The notes beneath the pieces were generated by a model, which saw only the letters and a list, made by a program, of their open reading frames with translations, did not search any database and was not told where the DNA came from. 64,000 bases of DNA. It comes from Marasmius tenuissimus. Its lineage: Eukaryota > Basidiomycota > Agaricomycetes > Agaricales > Marasmiaceae. The stretch's first letter is position 1, and each line of letters begins with the position of its first letter. Made by a program: the position numbers and the translations under genes. Where the stretch lies: the NCBI GenBank assembly GCA_029532415.1, contig JAQOTA010000071.1, forward strand, positions 2,414,825 through 2,478,824, written 5' to 3'. Shown here piece by piece: positions 11,211 to 25,996 of the stretch.

Positions 11211-14041
11211 ATGTCCACGTCAACACTGGAGCACGTCTCTCGCCGTCTTGCCTCCCTTGACATCCTCAAGATTAGACACAACAGGAAGGCACTTCTGAGC
11301 GCATTGAGTGCCGCTATCTTGGTGCTGTACTATTTCGCAAGGAAGAACGAGAGGAAGATGTACTACAGCACCTCTGAGGTGGGAAACATAGGTGGGCATA
11401 CTAGGAGCGAAGACGAATTTGACATAATCGTCGTTGGTGGCGGTGAGTTTTGCACAATTCTATAAAGTTCCCGGTCGTTACTCATGAACCTCGTTAGGCA
11501 CGTCTGGTTGCGCATTGGGTACATTGCATCACCGTCTTAAGACCACAAAAACCATTCTAACTTCACTCCGAAGCTGCGCGACTCAGTGAAGACCCCTCCA
11601 TACGAGTGCTACTTTTGGAGGCAGGTGGCAGGTGAGAGAAAGAGAGTCGAGGCTCGCGTATTTCGACCTAGATTTCTTGTCTATCTTCTTATCAACTGAT
11701 AATTACAGCGGAAAAGCATTGCCTTTGACTCGGATGCCATCTGGGTTCGGCCGGTTGTTCTGGACAAATCACGTCTTCCCTTTGTACACTGCTCCGCAGA
11801 GCTTTGCTAATGGACAGAAGATTTTCTGGCCGCGAGGTGGGTTTGATGCCTATGCAATGCCTGTTGTCAAGTCTCATCTACGTCTGCAGCCAAGATGCTT
11901 GGCGGTTGTAAGTGTCAGCAATCGTTTGGGTGAAAAAGACACGTCAACTGATGACTTCAGGTTCATCCATCAACGCACAGATGTGAGCATGATCGCCCCT
12001 CTGACGAGGGCTGTTCTCATACCTTCGACGTAGGGCTCAATACGGCGCACCTGAGGACTTCGATGAATGGGCGCGACATATTGGGGACGATTCATGGTCA
12101 TGGAAGAACATACAAAAGTGAGCTCGACATACATCTATGTGTCCGAGCTAGCGGGCTTATGTGCGTTTAAGATACTTCCGAAAGTTTGAGAGATATCTCC
12201 CTGATCCTCGTTATCCTGAAGTCGACGACTCTGTTCGAGGAAAGCATGGTCCTGTCCGGGTCGGATACTTCAACACAGTCACCAAGTCTGCCAAAGCATT
12301 CGTGGAATCGTGTGTCAAAGTGGGGATACCATTCACGCCCGATTTCAATGGATCTAAGGGAACGATGGGCGCAAGTAGGGTACGTGGTTTGCATGATTTA
12401 GGTCAACACGCCAATTGATGGCTCCCTGCGACAAATACGTAGATAAGTAAGGGATATCGCTGCACCAACCCCGCGATCTAATGTATTTGCAGTGACATAC
12501 GTTGACGAGAAGCGCGAGCGAGTATCGTCCGAGTCGGCCTACCTCACACCAGAAGTCCTGGCACGACCCAATCTGAAGGTGGCTATCAACGCGACTGCCA
12601 CACGGATCTTGTTCGGGGAAGTGAATGGAGAGACACGAGCTGTGGGCGTCGAGTACGCCAGCTCGGCTTTAGGATTGAGGTACCGCTCGAAAGCGACGAG
12701 AGAAGTGATACTATCGTAAGTACTCTCGCAGTACAGCAACTTGCATTGCTCAGTTATACGCTTTCGTATCCAGTGCCGGGGCTATTCACTCTCCACACGT
12801 GAGTTGTGATGTACCCAGTAGCGTCTCTAGTGCTCACTGAAGATGTGCCGACAATAGATACTGATGCTTTCAGGCGTCGGTCCAGCTGAGCAACTGAAGG
12901 GTCATCATATACCAATAGTCAAAGACCTTCCTGGTGTAGGATCTAACCTCGTCGATCATTGCGTCCTTGACGTTGCCTTCAAAGATGCGCATGATGACAA
13001 TGCTTTGTTCCTAAAGCCGAAGAGTATCTCCGATGTCTACAAGCTTATCAAAGCTGTACTTCAGTATAGGGTAATGGGTAGCGGGGGCCCCTTGGCCATG
13101 AACGTGAGTTCGATTTCCATTTCGGTGGAATCCATATTCACCACCATCAGTTTGGAGAATCGGCGGCTTTCGTCAGATCGGACGATCCTGGCTTGTTCCC
13201 TCCGACTGAATTCCCAAAGCAGTTGGAAGACAGTACTTCTGGCAAGAATAGCCCAGATTTGGAGATATTTACGACGCCATTTGCGTACAAGAATCATGGC
13301 GCTACGTTTTTTGATGTGCATACCCGAGCGTTGCATTGTTACCTGCTGAGGTGGGTCATAACCTTCCTCTACCGTCGAATTGGATCAAGTCGGCCTTTCA
13401 CCGCAGGCCCCTCAGTCGGGGAACGATCTCTCTCAAGTCGAACAATCCGTTTGACTTGCCGGTGGCCAATCCCAAGTACGTTTTTTTATTCTTTCGTTAT
13501 CTCACGATCTCCTTACCACCCGCGTCCTGAAGCTACCTGCAGTCCCCAGAAGACGTGGAAAAGCTGATGCGTGGGGTCAGGTTATGTGTCCGTATCGCAC
13601 AAGCAGAGCCTCTCCGTGGCTACATCGACCATTCGATTGGACGCGCAGACTTTGATCAAGACCTACACCTCAAGTCGGATGAAGAACTGTGGAGGGTTGT
13701 AAAAGAACGTGTGGAGACGGTATGTAACTTTTCTTTAAATATTGTGATTGGGAGGCTGACTATTCGGGTCAGGTTTATCACCCGACAAGTACCTGTCGGA
13801 TGGCTCCCCTGGAAGAAAACGGCGTGGTCGACTCTCGGCTGAGAGTTCATGACATTGAAGGATTGAGGGTGTGTGATGCCTCTTTCTTCCCTTATATCAT
13901 CTCGGGACACACGGTGAGTACGGACTAGACGAGGACCGAATGAAATTATGAGCTGAGGTTGATGTTATCCCTTCTGCTTAGGCTGGTGCATGCTTCGCAG
14001 CTGCAGAGAAACTTGCAGATGAGATCAAGGCTGGCCTTTAA
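11211..14041 (+). CDS. GMC oxidoreductase, membrane-anchored
   Basis: This is an FAD-dependent alcohol or sugar oxidase/dehydrogenase of the glucose-methanol-choline family. The start MSTSTLEHVSRR is followed by a helix (ALLSALSAAILVLYYFARK), so it may be membrane-bound rather than secreted. The ADP-binding motif FDIIVVGGGTSGCALAARL, the FAD-proximal LLLEAGG, the GMC signature WPRAKMLGGCSSINAQM and the second signature SAGAIHSPHILMLSGVGP are all present once introns are removed. The C-terminal block is HPTSTCRMAP...VDSRLRVHDIEGLRVCDASFFP, ending ISGHTAGACFAAAEKLADEI, whose His is the likely catalytic base. About 13 short introns join in phase, and I found no lesion. The substrate cannot be told from the sequence. 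Confidence 0.9.
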
Positions 14042-14297
14042 CACACGAATTGTACTATTTGTCACCGGTGGATGTGTATTTATCCCCTTCTTTATGTTTC
14101 ACACAATCGAACGGGTCTCCCGTGGATACATGGCTTGTGTCGGTCCTCGGATGTCTCGCGTTTGCCCAGGACATGGTCAGCTGATGGATACCTCTTATTT
14201 GCCTCTGACTCAGACTGAGACCTTGACGCTGCTTAACTACGAAACCGTTCGAATTGATTCAGCGTTTCTTTCTCAACAGGTCCCCAACCATACCAAA

Positions 14298-15471
14298 ATG
14301 GCACTACATATGGATCCGAGAATTCAACATCTAGCAACGGTCGCCGCGACGTATCAGATCTTCAGCTGTGAGTTGGTCCTTCGATGCGTTATATCTTATC
14401 TAAACAGAGCCATCAACAAGGTACGAGGAAGCGTTAGAGGTGGCGAACCGAGTGTTGGCCATCGCGCCTGAAACGCATTCCGCCCGATTCACGAGAGGTC
14501 TTGCGGAGGAGTCCACCGGGCTGTTTCGAGAGGCTTTGCAAGGTATGTTCATTTTTTTGACTCTCGCTGAGCCTCCTGGCTGAAAGACATGTAGACCTCA
14601 CAGACGTTCACTCTGTTGGCGCCTTTGCTCCATCCATTACACAGTCTCATATCAACCATATCCGTGCACTGAGGCCTCACATCGTTTTGGGTGTCAATCA
14701 AGTGGACGAAAGTACCCTCCCGGCTCACGCCAAATTATTTGAGCTTGAGAACGACGACTTCTTCCACCTCGGCAATGGCACAGCTTGCAGATACTACAAT
14801 CACAACGGTTGTGTTCCCCCAGATCAAAATCCATGCGAGTATCAACATGCACAGGACTCTAAGAGCGTTCGGGATGAGTCGTACGTGGTGCTTTCTTGAT
14901 ACAGGCCCCAACAAACTCACATCATTGTACAGGGGACGCAACGTCTGCTTGCGTTACCTCGTCAACGAGTGCAAATACGGACGGACTTGCATCTACTCCC
15001 CATTCGAAACGGTATCTGCCGCTCAATGGATGGCACAATCACCCCCATTCTTCGAAGGTGGTACATGGTCTTCTCATGAGACGAGATGAAGTCGAGGGTC
15101 GTTGGAAAGCTCGCAGATTGCGGGTTCCGATGACTGCAGTGAGGTGCGGGCCCCAGGGGAGGTCGATCTTTCGGGCGCTCGAGATCCCGGGCTTCAGAAA
15201 TATGCCTCGGACAACAGGCTACAGCCCCGGCCGTGCTCCTGAGAGCGGTTGTACGCCAAGCTTTCCGTATGCGAATATGAGGTGGGATGAAGAGGAGGAA
15301 AGGGAGTCCTCCGAGGAAGAGGATGAATAGGATGAGTATAGCGAGGACAGAGCCTCAGAAATAGAGGAGTATGAAGACGAGGACGATGTTGATGAAGGAG
15401 AAGAGACGCAATACTCAGACGACCCCGAAGAAGAGGACGGCCGCGAGGAGGAAGAGGACGATTACTACTAG
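14298..15471 (+). pseudogene. CCCH zinc-finger protein, disrupted
   Basis: The gene has a TPR-like N-terminal part (YEEALEVANRVLAIAPETHSARF), a middle SVGAFAPSITQSHINHIRAL, then two CCCH fingers. The first is CRYYNHNGC...CEYQHA. The second is CLRYLVNECKYGRTCIYS, where the final His should follow. A CCCC run at 14998-15001 puts the frame out by one base exactly there; with three C's the next residues would be HSKRYLPLNGW, as the family expects. A TAG at 15328-15330 interrupts an acidic tail that stays open in the same frame to 15471. The obvious first splice (14367/14408) also makes a TAG. Three faults suggest a pseudogene. The family is probably RNA-binding. Confidence 0.7.
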
Positions 15472-16291
15472 GCTTATCAAGGGCTGCTTGCTCGGTGTTG
15501 AAAGCTACGATTTCATTATCACTAGTGTCATTCACTTGTATGTTGTCCCTCAATTTCCCCTTTTAACACGTCTGGTCATTCCTCTAAATCGACTTCAGGG
15601 GCGACGGCGTTGCATGCTGAAAGAGGGAGGAGTGGGCCCGTTCAGAGGAAGACTATGAAACGAAAAACATCTGCAACACGCCTTGGACCGGCTTGGCTAC
15701 CGAATTTACTTCCATGACCTGGCTTTTGAGATGGTTGCTTAAAGCTTTCGCGATCGTATCATACCCAGGAAACACGGATTTGCCTATGCAGCCTCTGTCA
15801 GAAGCTATCACGACCGGTGAGATTCAGTACTAAGCACCAAGCGTGTCAAGGTACTTCGAAACCATTCGAGGATACCAAATGAGCCAGAATGAGCCGCCAT
15901 CAACTCCCGAGGCAACGGACTCTGCAGGGTTCACCGATTCATTCATGGTTTTTCAAATTCGGGCAGCTACTAGCGAGCCTTATCTGATAGGGTGAATGGC
16001 CGAGTTGAATATCCAGACATGCAGAACAGATAAGCGCGATAATGATGGGTTTGACGGAAACTCCCTCCATGGTACATTTCTCGTCGTGAATTGGAGTGTG
16101 GTTGGCGTAGTGGTTAGAGTTCAGTCCAGACACTGCGCTCAAGCGCTAATAGTAACCATGTGGCCAGGGCGCCAATTTTTGCCCCTTGACTCAGACAAGT
16201 ACCACCACGAGGGCTTGACGCGCAAACATTGACAACGAGTATAGCGCGTGTCCTGGTTCTTCACCGCCTTCATAGGCCTTCAACACCCCTC
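15472..16291. other. intergenic
   Basis: No gene is supported between the zinc-finger gene and the paladin-like gene. A tRNA A-box look-alike near 16096 lacks the rest of a tRNA. Confidence 0.35.
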
Positions 16292-19200
16292 ATGTCTCTT
16301 CCAAGCCATCTCATGAACAATCCGAAACCAACTCCGAGATCTGTCTCTGTCCCGTTTGCCTTGGATGACTCGCAAATCGGTCGTGATTCCTCTCGATCTG
16401 CTGTTCGCCTGCTCCACAAGAACAAATCGGATCAGCATCCTCGGGCATCTTCAGTCACGCCTCATAAATCTCATCGCCGGGAAATGTCGACTGACGCGAA
16501 GAACTCTGGCGTTTCATTGGATTTGATGAGCAACTTGCAACGCACAGAACCGTCGGTGGTGAAAACGAGGTCAGGAAGTGTGTTGTCGAGGGGGTTCATT
16601 TTGAAGACAGATTTCTACCCTACTGGTGCGTGCATTGTTTTGCCATTCTACGAATGCCATGGCTGATGTCGCTGCTATCAGGGCGAGCGCTCGACCTAGA
16701 GCTGAACGTTCATGGAGCACCCAATTTCCGTGCTCCTAAGACCGGCGATTTGAATGTTTTTGGTGTAGCACAACCTCGGACACAAGGTCTACGGGCGATA
16801 TTGTCAGTGCTTCGATGTCGGCCCGGTATACAAGATCCGTCGCATGTTGTATGGTTTTCTACACGAGAAGAGCCGATAGGTCAGTTCTTCGTTGACACGC
16901 TCTAGGGGAGTGCTAAATCGAGGTCTCTGCAGTGTACATCTCAGGGCGTCCTTTCGTTCTAAGAGACGCATCGCAGCCTAAGAAGCTGTTGTCCTTGTCC
17001 GATCGTGCCGAGAATCTGGAGGCTATTGAGATGCGCTTGAAGAACGATATATTGCAAGAGGCCACTAAGTACGAAGCTCTACCTTTCTCAGGCTACAAGT
17101 CATTCAATTGTCCTTTTCTAAGGTATGGGGGTCTAGTGCTCACTCACAACGAGATGGGTATGTCCTGGACCGCCTCACCACACAGGTCGAGCTGATGCAT
17201 GTTGCGTAGCCTCTGATAGTGGCGAGGGTGCAATTTTACCGACGTGGACGGCAGTTGATAACAATAATGTTAGGACTTCCCGAGAGTTGTGGACATACAT
17301 GAAGAAAGAAGGATGGAATGTTGATGTAAGTGTTCTTAGGTTCATACGTGATTTATGTCTGATCCATGATATCGCAGTATCATCGGTACGTCTCGGCGAT
17401 CTTGCCATGTATCTTTTCTAACGTTACCTCTCAGTATTCCCATATCTCCCGATCGACCAATAGAGGTGATGTACACGGAAGACACGTACAGACGTCTCAT
17501 TCTAACCTCGCTTGTAGGACAACTACTTGGATGCCTATCTCAATGTAATCCGAGAAACAGACCCGCTTAAGACGTCTCTCGTCTTCTCATGTGGTATGGG
17601 AGCCGTCCGAACCACATATGCGATGGTTGCTGCATGCATCGTAAGAAGGAAGCGAGTCATGGAGCTGGGGTGGGCGGATCCGTTTGGGCTAGCTAATACC
17701 AGCAGTACGTCCAATGCCAGTGGCACAATCTCTAAAGGAACGAATACTCCCACGACCAGATCTGATACACCTCTTGGAGCTCCGAGGTCCGGGACCAACA
17801 CGGTGAGCGAGGCTGGACCATTAACACACCGGATTGGTCCTGATTTCCATTGCAGCCCAGTAACTCCCAGATCCAGATGTCTTTGGATCAAGCCTATGCA
17901 CAGCAAGACTTGAGTCGCTCTCTGTTGAAGTTGACCTATCTTATACAGCAAAGTATGCCCCGAATTTTCCTGGTTCGATTGCAAATTCTGATCCTGAAAC
18001 TTTAGCACTACCGGAGACAGCCTCACTTTCTGCCATGGAATTGCTTATGTCAAACCCGACGTTGTTGGAGAATCTCAGGAAAGCGCACTTGGGCAACTAT
18101 GGGATAATCCTCAGTCTTCTAGGATGCTGCGAGCAGGGCGTTCAAGCCAAGAAACTCGTTGACAAAGTAATAGATGCCAGTTCGTCAATTTCTAAGTGTT
18201 CATTCGGCACGCCTACTAATGTCCTGTAGACGATCATGTTCTGAACCTTCGCGAGGACATACTCATTTCACGTATCGAATACGCCCTAACAAGTATGAAT
18301 GAACATAGAGGTCAGGCACTTTTAGCGAGTGCTGGCAAGGCGTTAGAGAAATAGTGAGTCCGAATGAATTCAACCCCGTACAGCTTACTTATCTAGTCTT
18401 GTTCCGCAGCTTCTTCATAATTGCGTTTGCGAGTTACGTGGAGAGCTCCAAAGACCCCAGCCAAAGTTTCTCTGATTGGCTCAAGGTTCTCGTCCATGTC
18501 CTTTTCTCATGTTGACGAGTTCTGACTCCCAATGCCTACTCCAGACTAGGACCGAGATATGGAAGTAAGGATCGGGCTCCTGACTTCCGCTAATAGTTCT
18601 AACACCATACACCCTCCTCAGCCAAGTGAAATTTCTCCGGAAATCAATCGCTGGCCATCGCCTGAGTGTGTTCGCGCCTGCTAATGACCTCTCATCGCTG
18701 TCTCGCTCGGGTTCTGAGGGACGCGCCCTAATTCCTGGAAAGAAGAACAATGTGGCCATCTCCGGTGGTCAGATCCTTGGGGATGAATATTCAACACATG
18801 TTATCAAAAACCGCAGTGGCATCATTTTGCGCGAAGGGTGCGGTCACATTTTCGAATATAAATATGCCTATACTAATAGCCACTCTATACACCTCAGAAC
18901 CCTACTGAAATCCGACCAATGGCTTCGCGAATCTCACCATGTTGATAATGGCGTTCGGGGAGCAATCAATTTTAGACGAAATCCGAATACGAATATCTAT
19001 GCTCTGGGTCAGCCGACGGTGGAGGCTATTGATGAGGTCGTAAGGCGCGTCAAGGAGGAGCATCCTCATGCAAAGAGGGTTGTGTGGGTGACGTTGAGGG
19101 AAGAGCCTATTGTCTATGTGAATGGAGCGCCGTATTGCTTGCGGAGAGAGGGCTTCTCGCTGAGGAACATGAAAGGTCAGTCGTCCTCCCTAGACGGAGA

Positions 19201-22200
19201 CGACGGTGACTGAGTCCAGTTCTGGTAGATTATGGCGGCATTTCGGCATCGAGACTCGAAATACTTGAGGAGAGGCTAAGGGACGACATCATCTCGGAGT
19301 TGAATGCCTTTGGCGGAAGGTGCGTCACCGGATGTGTTTCGTGATTATTCGAGATAAAGAATCTTTGGTGCATAGGCTCTTGCTCCATACTGAGACCGAG
19401 GACGGAACGGTCATACCAGTGTGGGAAGACGTCGAACCTAGCAATGTCGTCGTCCTCAAGGACATCATGGAGATGCGCCCAGACACTCATGGTGTTGAGC
19501 TCATCTACGATCGTATTCCCATCACCGCTGAGCGTCCACCAGACTTCAATGACCTGACTGAACTGATCGATCTGGTTTTACGGTCATCTTTTGACACGCC
19601 CATTGTCGTCAACTGTCAGCTCGGACGGGGAAGGAGTACGTTGGCATCGGTACGCTGTTTGATTCTGCCTCTATTTTGCACTCGCTCAGCGACTAACACA
19701 TACCTTGGCGTATGCATACTAGATTATCCTAACGATGATTCAAAAGTGGCTAGCTGCTCATCGCCCCACGACACCACGAATCACGCAAGTAGATAGGTCC
19801 TTCTCGTTCAGCGAGGGCAGTGACCAGGCGGCAGCACAACATAGACATTCGTATCAGGTCATAAACAGTTGAGTGGGCGGTACTTCTTGGTGTACCGACG
19901 ACTGACAATGACTTTTGATGAACAGACCTCCTTCGCGTTATACGCACCGGTTTGAAAGTCAAGAACACGGTGGATGCCACAATCGACCAATGCGCTGCGG
20001 TGTACAACTTGAGGGATTCCATCGAAGAATCGCGACTCCAAGCTGAGGAGGCCACAGACAAACAGACTCGCAAGAAACACGCGGCGAAGGGTGTGTCCTA
20101 GTGTATATTTCCCGACGTCTGTGTTCTGACAACCTGTGATTGTCAGCGCTCCAGAACTTGCGGCGGTACTTTGAACTGATTGTGTTTGCGGCATATCTCC
20201 AATCCACGGAGCCTAGTACCATGAAGGAGTTCGAGAGCATCGAGACATTCGTCAAGAAACGACCAGGTATCGGTTTCGCACAACGTCAGCTATTCAATTC
20301 TCAATCTCCCCAACAGTCCTCAGAACGTTCCAGAAGGAGCTTACCAGTGCGGAAGGCTTGAGTGTTCTGAAGCCGCTCGAGCGCGTTGACGTCGAGAACG
20401 GCATGGCCCATCCGGACGAGGTGAAGCAAGTCGTCGCTAATCGATCCGGAACTATTCTTTCGGCATCGACGATCTTGAAGAGCGACTTCTTCTCGAACCT
20501 GCAGAAGATGACACTGCCAGAGTGCGTTCAAATACTCGTCTTTATCTCTTCGTGATCATCCCTTTGACCGGCATCATGACACTTTGTTACCTAGGCGAAT
20601 TGAAGGGTCGCCCAATTTCCGACGAGTGCCATTGACATTGAAGCTAGTCACATCAGACAGTTCAACTCCGACCGAGGAGACGGATTTCGTTGTGGGTAGT
20701 ACTGTAGGGGATGGGAAGATGGTTTGCGGGAGGTGCGATCGAGTCTCTGTTGAGTGCTGGCGCGAAGACTGATCTAGATGCTTCCATTAAAGCGGAATGC
20801 CTACCGTCGACGGGTGCGTTTGGTTGTTACCGGGGACGTCGGACCATACTCATGGTGTTTACCTCAATAGACTTAGGCGAGCTCTTCGAAGAGTGGATGC
20901 GGGTCCTGATGGCCAAAATTTCGTGTACTGGACATCCCTTCGTGAGGTAAGAGTCCCGCACTTTCCAGAGGATGTCGGTGCCTCTTGCTGACACCTTGTG
21001 ATTTTGTGCAGGAACCCGTCATTTATGTGGCGGGGAGACCTCACGTCCTGCGACTTGTGAACAAACCGCTAGAGAACGTAGAGTGAGTGTCGTTTAGCCT
21101 TTCATTCCAGGCGATGTTTAATTTGACGCTTGCTCGCAGGGCCACCGGAGTTACTACCGCAGTCGTGGAAGCGATGGAGAGGAGCTTCAAGAAGGATGTC
21201 CTTCACGAACTGAGACGAGGCCAAGGGCGTATTCTGTTGCATGATGAAGTTGAAGAACGTCCTGGTGTCTTTTCGATCATACCGATTTGGGAGACCGTCA
21301 AGGAGGAAGACATTTTGACACCCAGTGATGTGTTTGAATTGATGACGAGAGAAGGGTACAAGGTAAATTGATGCTGTGAAATATGTTCGGACTATGGAGG
21401 GCTAAACTGACCGTCCCCGTCAGATTGATTATGGTCGTGTTGCGATCACTGACGAGCAAGCACCGTTACCTGAGGCTATCGCGATTTTACTTGACCGGTA
21501 CGGTCGGGTTTGTCGAAGGCGGGGGATTTCATCTTCAACTGTCAGATGGGAAGGGGACGTACGACGACTGGGATGATAACGGCATGTTTAATCTCCACCA
21601 CGATGAATTGGGACACACAGAAGAACGACTCGAACGTATTGACAGAGACCGACGATAAGGGCCAGGTATCGGAGGAGTTCAATTCAATGGACGGGCCATC
21701 AGAGGAGGAGGCATATCGGCAGGGTAGGTGGATATTTTCCTTTCCCCAGGGTTGACCTTACCTTTTGTGACGGCAGGAGAGTACAAGACCATTCTCCAGC
21801 TCGTCGGGGTGCTTTCCCATGGCAAGGTTGCGAAGAGATTGACAGACCGAGCCATCGATTTGATGCAGGATGTACAGAATTTGCGAAAGGCGATATACGA
21901 GTAAGTGTCCGTTCTCCGAGTCGACCGATGGAACGGAGCTGATGTGCGTCCACACAGTTACAAGCTCAAAGCGGAGGCATGCGAAAAGGGCAGTAAGAAG
22001 GAGATGCAACTGAGAAACATCACAGTGAACTACCTGTCAGTGCCAGCAGCTATTTGTTTCGATGATGCCTCATGCTCATCTTTCCAGGTACCGGTATGGG
22101 ACTCTCATCGTGTTCGCAAACTATCTGATCGAAATGCGGGAGAGGGGCGAGGAGACAAGATTCCCTACTTGGTTGGAGGAGCATCGAGAAATAGCCAAGC

Positions 22201-22226
22201 TGCTCGGAAGGCGTTCTTTGGACTGA
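16292..22226 (+). CDS. paladin-like protein with three PTP-like phytase domains
   Basis: This is a large phosphatase-like protein of the inositol-hexakisphosphate/paladin class. The start MSLPSHLMNNPKPTPRSVSV leads to three repeats. Each opens with a TRSGSVL/NRSGIIL/NRSGTIL block, then APNFR or INFRR, then REEPI.Y..G.P..LR, and ends in a CX5R P-loop: CGMGAVR (about 17590), CQLGRGR (about 19614) and CQMGRGR (about 21540). Interdomain segments are helical (LTYLIQQ, NLLRVIRTGLKVKN). Roughly 25 short introns keep phase. The exception is one missing base at about 21497: LLDR is in one frame and SGLSKAGDFIFNCQM in the next, with no splice site to explain it. The end is RRSLD-TGA. The third P-loop is lost if the base is truly absent. 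Confidence 0.82.
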
Positions 22227-22247
22227 AACTTAGATTCGTTGTACTAG

Positions 22248-23790
<1,543 letters not shown>

Positions 23791-24739
23791 AAGTACGGGT
23801 TTAGAAAGGACGACGGGACGATGGACTTGGTTCTTTTTTTCTCTCTTCAAGGGGACTCTTAGATCAGAAACGGACATCCTCTTTACCTTTTGCTCGTTTC
23901 TTCGGTAGTTTTGCGCTATCCCATCCCCCACCCTCGCCTAGTTTCATATATTCCATTCCTTCCTGCGATGGTGCCAGGCTTTTTTGTCACCCATATTCAC
24001 CAAATTTTCCAGCTTCATACCCCTCCATCGTCCCCCGCGTTCTGCTCCCGTCCCTGGTCATCCACCAGGTTTTCTTACGATGCTGCTTCATGAACGCTCT
24101 CGTCACGTTATCCCCATTTTGCACTTCAATGATGTTAGTCCAAGTCTACCGTACCATATCCGTATTCTTATACGTTCCTCTCATTATCTACTACTCCTCG
24201 ACGCTCATTATTCGCCTCGAGGCGCAAAGTCTCGGGGTTATCACTATCTAAGTAATCTGTTAGCATGTTTCTAGTAGCCATACACAGAGCACGTCGGATT
24301 TTGAGTCGCTCGACGGCGTACTTTTCCCGCCCAAGCCCACCTGTCTGTCGGCTTTTGCAGATGATGGCCTACTCACGGTGACTCCAATGACTCTGGAGCA
24401 TTGGTAGCATCAGCTGGTCGTTAAGGACAATGTGTCCATGCTCTACGCGGACTTGAGGTGAATGAACGGAGTATCCAGCGGCAGGGTTTTGGTCGAGCTA
24501 GAAGGTTGAAGATCATCGGACACCTATACCGGACACCCACACCCACACACCGCAAGGGGTCACAGGAAAGGGCTCGAAACGCGTAGAAGGTCCTCAGCGC
24601 TGATACTATTCTATTATTCCGACAGATGCACGATATAGCGATACAACATTTCATCGTGAGCGGTTTTGGACGGATACACGGAGAGCGTAGAGTACAGTGA
24701 GTGTGCGTAGAGGGGATTTGGAGCATGGGAAGATCGGGC
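23791..24739. other. convergent intergenic region
   Basis: This region lies between the 3' end of the membrane-protein gene and the 3' end of eIF6. Only pyrimidine-rich, UTR-like sequence is seen, with no supported gene. Confidence 0.35.
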
Positions 24740-25700
24740 TTATGCCCAGTTGTCGATGAGTGAGTCGCGCATCTCTCCGATAACCGCTGATGAGTCTTGG
24801 CCCTGTAGTTCTGAGGCGAATCGTAAGAGGGAGGACGAGGAAGATATGGACCACATGACATACTGAAGGTAGCTTCTATCACGCTAATCTCCGTTGCTGT
24901 TGTCTCGAGACCGGTGAATGCACACCAATCGTTGACGACCAACCCAGCACCGATAACGTCTGAGCCTCGATTGACGGTACCAGCCTAAGAACAGAATGAG
25001 CACAAGTATCTCAGAGGGCGAGGGGGATACGAACCACTAGCGGAACTTGCAGCAAACTACTCAGCTCATCCTGATCCTGAATACTAGTTTTCGGGTGTAC
25101 CAGCCCGCCTTGATTTGTGATGGCACAATAGCTGCCCACCAGGACGTTATCGGCCACCGTTTGCCTGAAGACCTCAACCTTCAGCACATCAGCTATGATC
25201 TCCTCTGTCTCGCGATCGACATCTGGATGAACGAGGGCAACATAGTCGTTGCATGCGATGACATTTCCGAGCGCCGATAGACGCTCCTCCACCCGTTGTA
25301 TCGCTACAGCATCTGGAAGGGAATTCCGGAGGTGTTGAAGCTCTTGATCGGTGGTTGTACCAGGTACGAGGAGACCATGGCGATTTCCTGTTTTTGTTTT
25401 CGATTAGATCTACTTTGTTACTCGTTTTTGATGAAACAAGAGATCGCACCAGCCGTTAATCTCCCGATAATTCGTGTTCCACCGATACTTGTGTGGACGA
25501 TAGGAATCACATCACCCAGCTCAGCTTCAAAAGCAGAGTAAAAGTTGGTGCTGCCTTGTATCGCAGCCAGGCAGTAGCTGTTTGTTAATTTGGAGAATAC
25601 TCCGATGTCGCTGCTGTTTTCGAATTGAATACCTGTATAGAGGGTAGATATGAGATCGAAGGAAAATGTGTCCTCCAAAATTCTGCGTACGAGTTGCCAT
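24740..25700 (-). CDS. TIF6: translation initiation factor 6 (eIF6/Tif6)
   Basis: eIF6 binds the 60S subunit, prevents premature joining with 40S, and acts in late 60S biogenesis. The first exon is only ATGGCAACTC (25700-25691); joined to the next it reads [21 protein letters not shown]. The body carries the near-invariant [78 protein letters not shown], and [20 protein letters not shown]. The final exon ends [15 protein letters not shown] at 24740. All splice junctions are in phase, and the protein has the normal family length. A TATA-like TTTATATAAG lies about 150 bp upstream on the minus strand. The gene is divergent from NDUFAF7, with 296 bp between start codons. Confidence 0.95.
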
Positions 25701-25996
25701 GAGTTCTGCGAGATGCTTTTACAGGTGGATCCTAGACTTCTGAGCTGTAGGTAGCCGAAAGAAAGTAACGAGAAGGAGAGAGAGAGGCTGGGATTGACGG
25801 TCGCTTGAGGGATGCGGAGGGAACTTGGGAGCGAGAAGGACTTATATAAAAAAGTTCGACGGCGGCAGCTTCGAATCATTTCCTATGAATGCCGGTTCCG
25901 ACCGGCAAACAGAATAACACACTCTCATCATCTCACACTACTCTGCGCGTCCGTATCCTGACTCGAGCCCAATTTTCCTGACCTTTCGTGACTCGA
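25701..25996. promoter_or_regulatory. bidirectional promoter, eIF6 / NDUFAF7
   Basis: This is a 296-bp region between two divergent start codons. A TATA-like box for eIF6 lies at about 25845-25858. An inverted repeat, GCCGGTTCCGACCGGC, occurs at about 25891-25907. Confidence 0.6.

Noticed and set aside
16090..16180. tRNA-like A-box (TGGCGTAGTGGTTAG)
   Set aside because: There is no matching acceptor stem, anticodon stem or B-box downstream, so it is not called as a tRNA.
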